Source: Candidatus Rifleibacteriota bacterium
GTDB taxonomy: Bacteria > Riflebacteria > Ozemobacteria > Ozemobacterales > Ozemobacteraceae
Reading direction: 5' to 3'
Length of the DNA: 24,243 nt
NCBI GenBank assembly: GCA_029560455.1
Contig: JAKQKW010000097.1
Span: 1 to 24,243 of the forward strand
The notes under the pieces: model-generated
What the model saw: the letters and a program-made list of their open reading frames with translations, nothing else
The model's database searches: none
What the model was told of the DNA's origin: nothing
Shown: positions 9,201 to 15,626 of the stretch, piece after piece
Layout: the number at the start of each line of letters is the position of its first letter
How positions within the stretch are numbered: position 1 is the stretch's first letter
Program-made: the position numbers and the translations under genes

Positions 9201-10116
9201 TCAGGTTGATTTTTTTTCTTAAAAAACCAGGCGAGAAGATAATTTTATTTTCGAGCACGAAATTTTGATGTTTTTCATGGTCGAGAATCCGCTTTTCCGG
9301 CAAAAGCTCAATGTTTGCAGTAAACACTGGTTGGCTGGTGCTTCTGTTCAGGCTGGTCTGCATTGAGAAGCCAGTGCTTTCGGCCTCAGGAATCAATGTT
9401 TTAAGGGGCATCGGCCGGCGCTTATCATTGCCGTCAAAGAAGAGCAGCGGTGCGGTCAGGTAATCGGCAAAAGTCTTGAGCACGGGAGAAACGCAGGCAA
9501 ATTTTTTCCAGCGTTTTTTCGAACTCAAGACTGAAAAAAAGGTGCCAATGGTTGAATTTATCTGGCTCCAGGCAGCTTTTTCAATTCTATACAGACGTGG
9601 GAGTTGATCAGAAACAAATTTGAACCCGGGGTGTGGCCTGTCTGTATGACAATGGCAGCTTTTCAGTTGACAAACTGAAACCTGCATTCCGGGGCTTCGA
9701 CTGCTAATACTGGCCGGTTCAATAAACAGCGCCGTCTGATTTCTGACCGGCGATTTTTCGTTCCAGCAGCAGGCAAGCGAGGAACGCTGCGGCAGAGATT
9801 GACGAGGAAATTCGTCGGTCCAGACCGATCTGGTTGCAAATGGCAGAAATGGTTCTGGAGCAGTCGCACTGCCAGGCCTGATTTTTCTGTTTCCGGCTGG
9901 TTTTCTGCGAAAACGGAACAGGTGCTCGCTGTCGCAGCAGTAGCATTTTCTTGCCAGAGGAGATGCTGATGGTTGCACCGGCAGATGCTTTTCGGCGAGA
10001 ACCGGTTTGCCCACGACACTTAACGGTCGTCGGGTAAGAAAAATCTTGGGACCGGAGAATCTGGATGGGCTATCCAGAACCGGCAGACCTTTCTTTTGCG
10101 GCAATTTCAGACTCAT
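6241..10116 (-). CDS. giant basic Pro/Arg/Ser/Phe-rich protein, no known domain
   Basis: 1291 residues in one frame, starting at an ATG that overlaps the stop of the upstream gene as ATGA. I recognise no domain. There is no signal peptide, membrane span or coiled coil; the composition (Arg, Lys, Pro, Ser, Leu, Phe; few Asp/Glu) suggests a long, mostly disordered, strongly basic chain. In the first 100 residues I count 19 Lys/Arg against 5 Asp/Glu. Short motifs recur irregularly: RIEKA (177-181, 344-348), RIKKAS (453-458), KLDKADP (515-521), KIDKETSFF (598-606); FFSV/FFSA/LFSA (193, 351, 400, 492); SQPVFT (261, 719); PLKTL (237, 626); and runs such as RLRLRLRLQR (382-391). Cys clusters lie near the N-terminus (58-61, 116-117, 149-156). 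Codon use (CTG, CCG, AAA) matches its neighbours and no long frame competes on the other strand, so it is a real gene. Function unknown; a scaffold or nucleic-acid-binding role would fit the charge. Confidence 0.75.
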   Translation of the reverse strand: MSLKLPQKKGLPVLDSPSRFSGPKIFLTRRPLSVVGKPVLAEKHLPVQPSASPLARKCYCCDSEHLFRFRRKPAGNRKIRPGSATAPEPFLPFATRSVWTDEFPRQSLPQRSSLACCWNEKSPVRNQTALFIEPASISSRSPGMQVSVCQLKSCHCHTDRPHPGFKFVSDQLPRLYRIEKAAWSQINSTIGTFFSVLSSKKRWKKFACVSPVLKTFADYLTAPLLFFDGNDKRRPMPLKTLIPEAESTGFSMQTSLNRSTSQPVFTANIELLPEKRILDHEKHQNFVLENKIIFSPGFLRKKINLTHNQAFARSCPEKQRKFSNLPDQFSPVTPSESHNKPAGRIEKADPFFSVCSPKAFLQKERALPADFGWFSALYHAPRLRLRLRLQRQNFPATSLLFSATLPDATLNLRLPQNRRIPAEFPRMMVSPRYNKLFAVQSAFARVCIPADYRIKKASFMVRAARHAHYTLAQLRNIIVPSQSKRLTTTSLFFSAFSKIESGRFATSEKGCPKSKLDKADPQFKHQDVSLNLLGQNSTITSILASAMPRRVRPATPQPLPDMRIEPSPKRRKPLRQLRFKLHSISEGFVSSKLKPLKKIDKETSFFPLCTLAEKSLPAGSNERFVPLKTLRQPRLKPRLRLRRFALQQILPEQIKPQLQLEMKICSDSGSSKMPVRHFIIPALGAKSLRRFNCRISLLPHPFGFPAFSFSEPRFYSLSSQPVFTQHQPQTNKLHGTGSFILKKDQLFLPPLSMKNPRRLLYNHLNPALASKEFYLVGNLNLKGALCPAPRIADFLHTWLGTPGGCIVPRNEEKFHQRLRLKLPLINHLPESREKESYRLKSSDISVPRMVRINRLLLRARRFSTAVAKTLIAAETQPAAKLFRPCLPDPVLSRPAVRESQSRFSISNCEISQLQQKPVFNDDVAESFKSHYHARFRSFRFPWRPETRMSHRTIEQPAQPDTGMSVTAITLPDELRSTAFIFADAGANILPLPASFLQVQGSKPRHLSDISQSLSFERRLTLSEAAISAMQMQNPEKYLQQFINPETFFIMREKSRSRLKKNLRNYSFRNVAKTIQLRPVSEKYSEFGLKNRAVRRMPLEPLHWIIMMHSFLQPESPVMNYCLNLPGAVRKYRNEMQTSESLPSLAFGENHREKPLEIVSEPRITLWSMLTSNVRFSDLAFPVPAKSETREFSAGHTAMPTAAQEKTVDRQPVQVFATVYQASPVWQPVHNFTNNPIRTESKNRFIETAMFKVETRPGHAQVSIRHRPEAFKSAFVPEWIDQMWQRPVLPKK

Positions 10117-13100
10117 GCCGAAATTTTCTGATTGATTTCCTGCAGTTTCTGATTTGTCTGGCGGGCCAGATTCATCAGGTCACGCAACCGCAGTTTGTTG
10201 ATCAGATACTTTTCTCTTTGCTGGCTCTGGGGCATTCGATAGACGTTCATGCTGCGCTCGCCGAAACCGGCTTTTGTATGGCCTGTTTGTTCGTGACTGG
10301 CAAAGCTTTCGCAGGCATAGGGGCTTCGAGTGTTCGTCGCGGTTTCGCTGAATTCCTGACCAGCGGTTCGCATTGCCCTGAGCATGTGTCGAAGGTGTTC
10401 AAAGAGCATTTCAACCGGTTGGGGCGGCTTGACAAAAAAGTTGATCTGTTTTTGTTTTATCTCGCGGAAATACTTCTGGGCGGAAACGGCAAACGGGTAG
10501 CGGCGGCTTGTTTCAGGCTGGCGATGTTCCTGCCTGGTTTTTGCAGAAGATTTTTCAAAAGCCTCGGCTCTGATTTCACCAGCCTGCCAGATAATATTTT
10601 TCAGATCGCTTTCAATTTTCAAAGCAAGCTTCGCTGCTGAAAGATCGGCAATTTTCGGGTTTTCGACCCGACGGTAGCGGAGCGGAAGCGCTCGTGGTAT
10701 CAGGGGCATCGCATGGCAGATTTCCCAGGTAAATGGCATGGCAGATATTGATGGCAAGGGGAACAACCTCCGCGGTAATGACGGTCGGTAATCGATGCGA
10801 ATATCGATACCCGGGCCGGGGAAATGGTGGAATCTGCGCAGTCCCTGGCGCATCGACATGGTCGACAAAAGCAGTTCATCGATACTGAATTCGTTCAGCC
10901 AGGCTTTTCTGGTTATCTGAGCGGCCGCAGAGTGCCTGCCGCGTTTAAGAGTCAGGCCCGGATGGTAACCAGAGAAAAGGTCGACAGGCAGCCGGTCGAG
11001 ATGGCATGAGCGGCTGATGACAGAAGAGCTGAAACTTTTTGTAAGAGCTACGGCAGGCTGGGCGGGTAGAGAAGTGAACCGGGTATTCAGTTTGCCGGTT
11101 GCGGTTTTTTGCGACGACCGCAGCTGATTCGAGGCTGGCGAAAGGATCTCGAGCATTCTGGCCCGGCATGGCGGCAGTTGCCGGTTTTTAAGGGAATTGT
11201 CGACAACCCTGTCAGAGCTATAGATAGAAGCATCAGCCGAATCACGGTTTGATAAATCCCGGCCAGGTCTGAATTTAACGTGCAGCAGGTCAAAGACGTG
11301 TGACTCTGGGGCGGTAATCTGAGTGTATCTGAGGCTTTTGAAACCGTGTCCGGCAGAGAGGAAACAATGCGGCAACTGCTGGCACTTCGCTGCAAGCGGG
11401 TCGATAATGTTTTCGAATCTGCTTTCAGGAAAGGTCTGGCGGAAGAAAACCGGCAGCGTCGGTTTTAAAGGCTTTTTTGAACGTCTGGCTGAAATCAGGA
11501 AATCCCTTTTCAGGGGCAGGCGATCACTTGTTGAATAAACGTATTCCATCATCAGGTCTTCGATGGCAAAGCTGGACGGCAGCTTTGTATCATGCGGCGA
11601 CAGATAATTTTCGCAGACCTCTACTGCAGAAAGGTCTGTGGGTATATTCTGCGGGCAACTGGCTGCAACACTGTGAAAAGTGGAATCGAATTCGGGTACT
11701 GCCGGTTGTGGCAAAGTAAAGGGGGCCAGCTCAAACAGGTAGCTGGCCGGCATGTTTACGCTGACAGGGCTGGCAGGGGTTTCGATGAACTCAGCTGTGA
11801 CGGCTTGGGAATTAATCACAAAGCTTGCGTAATCTCTTGTCAGAAAGCTTGCTAAACGTGTTCCTGTGACGATTGTTTCAGCGTCTTCCGTTTCTACAGC
11901 TTCTTCAAATGCGAGCGGCAGTTTTGGCGGCACCGGTGGGGTGGTCAGAACCACCGTTTCGACCGGAAGTGTAAAATGATACGGGACCGGGAAAAGGTTG
12001 CTGTCGTAAGGAAAAAAGCTGCTGGCCAGATTAACAATGCCATACTCAGGGGGCGGGTCGATCGGCAGTCTGGCAAGAAAATCGTTTTCCGGCATGAATG
12101 GGCGGTTGCGGGCAAATTCATCGGGCATCGCCGTTGCCGCTTCCTCCGGTGGCAGAACCCATTCGTAGGCAGGTTCAAATTCGATCCAGTGCGTCATCTT
12201 TGCGCGTTCTGAGATGGCCTGAATAAAACAGAGATTTTCCTGAAAAAGGGCAGGCAGGGTGTAGACCAGCTGAAACTCGGGCGGAATAAAAAAATGTGTG
12301 ACGCTGCTTATTTCGCAGAACTTTTCACAGGCCGCGAAAGAGTACTGCTTGTATTTTCGGGCGGCATAGCCAAGAACGTGCGACAGTGATGGAACTTCGG
12401 GCAGGTCTGGCTCAAGTTTGAAAAGAATTGGTGAAGGCTGTCGATCTTTTTCGGGCAGAATTGGAATCTCAGGCTGCAGTCTGGATTCGGGCGGGGTGAC
12501 AAAACAGTCTTCGAACTTGTAAACCGGGCGCATTGCCATCCCTGAAACTGCGGTTTTTTCGATCTGGTTCACCGCCGTGTGGCTCTGCCCGAAGGCATTT
12601 AAGGCGAAAGTCCCTGGTGAAGCCCGCTGAATGATTTTACACTCCGGTTCCTGGCAGAGTTTGGGGTTGATTCCTACCAGGGGATGAGTGACACCGGAGA
12701 TTCTGATTCTGATGCGATAATTGCCAGAGCCTTCTTCGAGAAAAACCTGAAGTTCTGAGGGATGAATAAAAAGGCGGGCCGCTGTGACCTGTTGAACCTT
12801 TTCGAGATATGGCGAAAGCTTTTCGAGAAGTTCGCCATCGAGGCAGGCTTGAAAATCAGCGGTATGCTGGCCGCGAAACCTGAGAGGGCTGTCGGTGCCG
12901 GCATTGAGAAGACGGTTTAATGCCGAAACCGTCTGATGCATTAGTGAATCGGTTTTCAATACTGTGGGCCAGGCTTCGAGTCTCTGCTTTGGGAACTCTT
13001 CATTGACCGGTATGATATAGGTCTGCTGGCTGTCAAAGATTTTTCGCAGCTCCGAGCCGTTGACAACGCTTTCGGCAACCTTCTGGTCTTCGGGCGATGA

Positions 13101-13691
13101 AGGTACGCGGTTGAATATCAGCCAGGTATTTTCCTGGAGCTGGTATGACAACGCAGGGTTCTGCTGCAGCAGTTTGTCGAGGCAGATAAGTGATTTTTCA
13201 TCCGACTGGGAGACGATCAGTGAAGCGGGTCGACTGCCGCGCCACAGATGCTGGCGGGCGAGCAGATCAGAAACTTTCTGGCAATGGGAGAAGCCGGCAG
13301 GAAAATTGATGAAGACGCAGTCAAAACTCGCTTTTAGTTGAATAAAAAAATCTCTCAGGGATGTATCAGAAAACAGGAGAGAAGGATCGGCCAGTCTGTG
13401 TGCAGGAAAATATGAGATCTGCGTGGTTTCGGTAAAGTAAAAATTCTTCTGAAAACGGTTTTCTTCGGCCTTGATCGACTGCGAGATTTCGGGGTATTCC
13501 TGGAGAATGATAGACTGCGGGAAGGTGCTGCGCAGTTTGAGCGGCATTTCGCCATCGAGATCGATCAGGGCAATTTTCTGTTTCAGATTGTTGAGAAAAA
13601 CCGAAAGCCCGGCAATCAGTGAAGCCTTGCCGGAACCTGCTCTGACCGATGAAAAGAAATATACTGGAGTTAAAAAAGACGCCCTTGCCAT
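10113..13691 (-). CDS. giant protein: degenerate MinD/ParA-like head plus long low-complexity tail
   Basis: 1192 residues from the ATG at 13691; the frame is open upstream to a TTG at 13727, but homology begins after the ATG. Residues 1 to about 265 look like a SIMIBI-class ATPase: RAGSGKAS at 17-24 in place of KGGxGK[TS][TS], IALIDLD at 40-46 (Walker A' position), and FDCVFINFPAG at 123-133 in place of the usual 'DyvIIDxPxG'. The changed residues suggest weakened or lost ATP hydrolysis. Residues about 275-340 may form a small folded domain. From about 399 to 718 the chain is acidic and proline-rich (44 Asp/Glu to 17 Lys/Arg by my count); from 719 to the end it is basic (about 76 to 41) and ends in a short helical segment. 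No known family matches the tail. The gene starts 48 bases after the MBL gene and overlaps the next giant gene by 4 bases (ATGA), so the two proteins are probably made together. ParB is two genes upstream, which hints at a link to chromosome positioning. Confidence 0.75.
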   Translation of the reverse strand: MARASFLTPVYFFSSVRAGSGKASLIAGLSVFLNNLKQKIALIDLDGEMPLKLRSTFPQSIILQEYPEISQSIKAEENRFQKNFYFTETTQISYFPAHRLADPSLLFSDTSLRDFFIQLKASFDCVFINFPAGFSHCQKVSDLLARQHLWRGSRPASLIVSQSDEKSLICLDKLLQQNPALSYQLQENTWLIFNRVPSSPEDQKVAESVVNGSELRKIFDSQQTYIIPVNEEFPKQRLEAWPTVLKTDSLMHQTVSALNRLLNAGTDSPLRFRGQHTADFQACLDGELLEKLSPYLEKVQQVTAARLFIHPSELQVFLEEGSGNYRIRIRISGVTHPLVGINPKLCQEPECKIIQRASPGTFALNAFGQSHTAVNQIEKTAVSGMAMRPVYKFEDCFVTPPESRLQPEIPILPEKDRQPSPILFKLEPDLPEVPSLSHVLGYAARKYKQYSFAACEKFCEISSVTHFFIPPEFQLVYTLPALFQENLCFIQAISERAKMTHWIEFEPAYEWVLPPEEAATAMPDEFARNRPFMPENDFLARLPIDPPPEYGIVNLASSFFPYDSNLFPVPYHFTLPVETVVLTTPPVPPKLPLAFEEAVETEDAETIVTGTRLASFLTRDYASFVINSQAVTAEFIETPASPVSVNMPASYLFELAPFTLPQPAVPEFDSTFHSVAASCPQNIPTDLSAVEVCENYLSPHDTKLPSSFAIEDLMMEYVYSTSDRLPLKRDFLISARRSKKPLKPTLPVFFRQTFPESRFENIIDPLAAKCQQLPHCFLSAGHGFKSLRYTQITAPESHVFDLLHVKFRPGRDLSNRDSADASIYSSDRVVDNSLKNRQLPPCRARMLEILSPASNQLRSSQKTATGKLNTRFTSLPAQPAVALTKSFSSSVISRSCHLDRLPVDLFSGYHPGLTLKRGRHSAAAQITRKAWLNEFSIDELLLSTMSMRQGLRRFHHFPGPGIDIRIDYRPSLPRRLFPLPSISAMPFTWEICHAMPLIPRALPLRYRRVENPKIADLSAAKLALKIESDLKNIIWQAGEIRAEAFEKSSAKTRQEHRQPETSRRYPFAVSAQKYFREIKQKQINFFVKPPQPVEMLFEHLRHMLRAMRTAGQEFSETATNTRSPYACESFASHEQTGHTKAGFGERSMNVYRMPQSQQREKYLINKLRLRDLMNLARQTNQKLQEINQKISA

Positions 13692-13739
13692 GTTGTGCAC
13701 ATCATACCATACACACCGGGGCGGCAACTACAAAAAGCT

Positions 13740-14627
13740 TCAAATTTCGATGATCATTCCTTCACGGGCAAATTCAGCTCTATTGAACAGCTTCTTTGCC
13801 TGAGCTTCCATGTCTTTGAGTTTTTCATCGTTATGGAGCGGATCGTGGTGGGTAATAACCAGGCGTTTGGCTCCCGCAGCTTTTGCAGCTCTGATGCCCT
13901 CTTCTGGCGTTGAATGACCGAAACCCTGTTTTCCGGGACCGGGCAGATTGAATTTGTGCGGTGCATATTCGTCGCAGGTATACTGTCCGTCATAGATCAG
14001 CACATCGACGCCTCGTGCCAGCCCCAGCAGATTCTGATCGATCGAACCGTCAGTCGGGTGTTCACAGTCTGTGGCGATAGCGACGCACTTGCCGGCTTCT
14101 TCAATTCTGTATCCCAGGACACCGTTCGGATGAACGAGCTTAAAAGCGGTTATCGTGGCTTTGCCAATCTGCACGCGATTGTCGACAAGATTCTTAAAAT
14201 TGATTTTTGATGAAAGGTAATTCAGATCGACCGGAAAATAATAGTTGTCCATCTGACCGCGCAGTGTGGTTTCGATGCGATTGCCGACATCGGAGGCGCC
14301 GTAGAGATTGAATTCGTTGCAGCACTCGTCGATGCGGTTCCCTTTGCTGTCTTTTTTGCCGATATAGGCCGGTGCGAAAAACGGGAAACCCTGGATGTGG
14401 TCCCAGTGGGAGTGAGTGAAGAAAATGTGCGCGACGCCTTTGCCCTGGCCGAACTCCTGTTGCATCAGGCTGTTGCCAAGCACGCGAATGCCGGTGCCGG
14501 CATCGAAAATGATTCTCTCATGATCAGAAGTTAAGACTTCAATACAGGTGGTATTACCGCCGAATTCGACGGTGTCTTTACCCGGCACGGGTATCGACCC
14601 TCTGACACCCCAGAATTTAATAATCAC
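13740..14627 (-). CDS. MBL-fold metallo-hydrolase (COG1235/PhnP-like)
   Basis: 295 residues with the full metallo-beta-lactamase-fold hydrolase core. The N-terminus FWGVRGSIPVPG and FGGNTTCIEV (5-31) is the hallmark of a subgroup often annotated as cyclic-nucleotide phosphodiesterase-like or PhnP-like. The metal motif THSHWDHIQG (71-80) supplies H72, H74, D76 and H77; later ligands are probably H166, D187 or D213, and H238 or H260. The inserts 'FAPAYIGKKDSKGNRIDE' and 'NNYYFP'-like loop residues shape the substrate pocket. It probably hydrolyses a phosphodiester in the cytoplasm, but substrate cannot be read from sequence. The start is GTG at 14627 with AAAGG about 9 bases upstream. It follows parB by 23 bases and precedes the MinD-like giant gene by 48, so all three appear co-transcribed. 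Confidence 0.85.
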   Translation of the reverse strand: MIIKFWGVRGSIPVPGKDTVEFGGNTTCIEVLTSDHERIIFDAGTGIRVLGNSLMQQEFGQGKGVAHIFFTHSHWDHIQGFPFFAPAYIGKKDSKGNRIDECCNEFNLYGASDVGNRIETTLRGQMDNYYFPVDLNYLSSKINFKNLVDNRVQIGKATITAFKLVHPNGVLGYRIEEAGKCVAIATDCEHPTDGSIDQNLLGLARGVDVLIYDGQYTCDEYAPHKFNLPGPGKQGFGHSTPEEGIRAAKAAGAKRLVITHHDPLHNDEKLKDMEAQAKKLFNRAEFAREGMIIEI

Positions 14628-14650
14628 ACCGCTTTACCTTTCAAATAGAA

Positions 14651-15532
14651 CTACAGGCAAACCGATACCATTGACTCTACAACTCTCTCAAGATCGTCCC
14701 TGTCGTAGAATTCAATTTCAATCCGGCCCTTGTTTTTGCCCTGACGAATGCGAACCTTGGCGCCAAGAAGCTCCTGAAGGTTTTCTTCGACAGCTCGAAC
14801 GTGCATATCAGAACTCATCAGTAATCTGCCTTTCTTCTGACAGGCGCTGGAGTTATCTGTTTTTTCGCGGGCGATCTGCTTTTCGGTTTCATAAACCGAA
14901 AGCTGGTCGGAAACAATTTTTCTGGCCCACAGCCGCACATCAGCCGGATCTTTCAGCCCGGCGAGCATTTTTGCATGCCCTGCCGATATCTGACCGTCTG
15001 CGACCATCAGCTGAACCTCGGGGGGAAGCTGCAGAAGCCTGAGCCGGTTGGTAAGCGCTGATCTGCTGCGCCCAACCTTTTCTGCCAGCTGGTCGTGGGT
15101 CAGGCCGAAATTCAATAGAATGTCTCTGAGGGTTCTGGCTTCTTCGATCGGATTGAGATCCTGTCTCTGAATGTTCTCGATCAGGCCGGCGAGCATGGTT
15201 TTTTCTTCGTTGAGCTTGCGAATGACCGCCGGAATAGTGTTCATTCCGGCAATTTTGCTGGCCCGGTAGCGTCTTTCACCTGAAACGATCTGATACCTGC
15301 TGCCGATCTGTCGCACCAGAACCGGTTGCAGAACGCCATTCTCGCGAATTGACTGCGCCAGTTCTTCCAGTGCCTGTTTATCAAAGATCTTGCGGGGCTG
15401 GTTCGGGTTCGGGTAGACCTTTTCAAGAGGCAGAACCTTGAATTCCATCTCGGTGTGGCCACCTTCGCCAATACACCCCGTGTTATTGATATCGACAACT
15501 TCGCTGTCAATGTTTAACAGGTTTTTGAACAT
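14651..15532 (-). CDS. parB: chromosome-partitioning protein ParB/Spo0J
   Basis: 293 residues from the ATG at 15532. The frame is open to a TTG at 15598, but that stretch carries a likely promoter and the ATG has GAGAGAGA about 9-10 bases upstream. The CTP-binding ParB/sulfiredoxin-like domain shows NPNQPRK (42-48), GVLQPVLVR (66-74), SGERRYRAS (84-92) and ENIQRQDLNPIEEA (119-132). A helix-turn-helix for parS recognition follows (about 144-168, with LAEKVGRSRSALTNRLRLLQ). The C-terminal dimer region is KGRIEIEFYDRDDLERV. All key motifs are intact, so it should load on parS and slide as a CTP clamp. The N-terminus (MFKNLLNIDSEV) lacks the usual Arg/Lys-Gly-Leu-Gly motif that engages ParA, and no ordinary parA is adjacent; the only ATPase-like gene nearby is the degenerate one two genes downstream. 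It heads the minus-strand cluster. Confidence 0.93.
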   Translation of the reverse strand: MFKNLLNIDSEVVDINNTGCIGEGGHTEMEFKVLPLEKVYPNPNQPRKIFDKQALEELAQSIRENGVLQPVLVRQIGSRYQIVSGERRYRASKIAGMNTIPAVIRKLNEEKTMLAGLIENIQRQDLNPIEEARTLRDILLNFGLTHDQLAEKVGRSRSALTNRLRLLQLPPEVQLMVADGQISAGHAKMLAGLKDPADVRLWARKIVSDQLSVYETEKQIAREKTDNSSACQKKGRLLMSSDMHVRAVEENLQELLGAKVRIRQGKNKGRIEIEFYDRDDLERVVESMVSVCL

Positions 15533-15569
15533 TAAATTGCCATCTCTCTCAACATAATTAATGGCATCT

Positions 15570-15598
15570 ATGTTATCATGCACTTGAAAGTCATACAA
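15570..15598 (-). promoter_or_regulatory. putative parB promoter
   Basis: On the minus strand TTGTAT (15598-15593), a 17-base spacer and TAACAT (15575-15570) form a fair sigma70-like promoter. The expected start near 15563 would give a 30-base leader ending in GAGAGAGA before the ATG at 15532. It overlaps the region that must also drive the divergent TPR gene, whose best -10 candidate is TACAAT at 15594-15599 on the plus strand. Both are predictions from sequence match only. Confidence 0.45.
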
Positions 15599-15626
15599 TA
15601 TTCTTTAAAAAAAACAGGGGAAAAGT

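Noticed and set aside
10065..10640. 191-codon plus-strand frame across the junction of the two giant genes
   Set aside because: Considered as evidence that the giant frames are spurious, but it is short, spans the ATGA junction, and has no domain or ribosome site. The two minus-strand frames together cover 7.5 kb without a gap.
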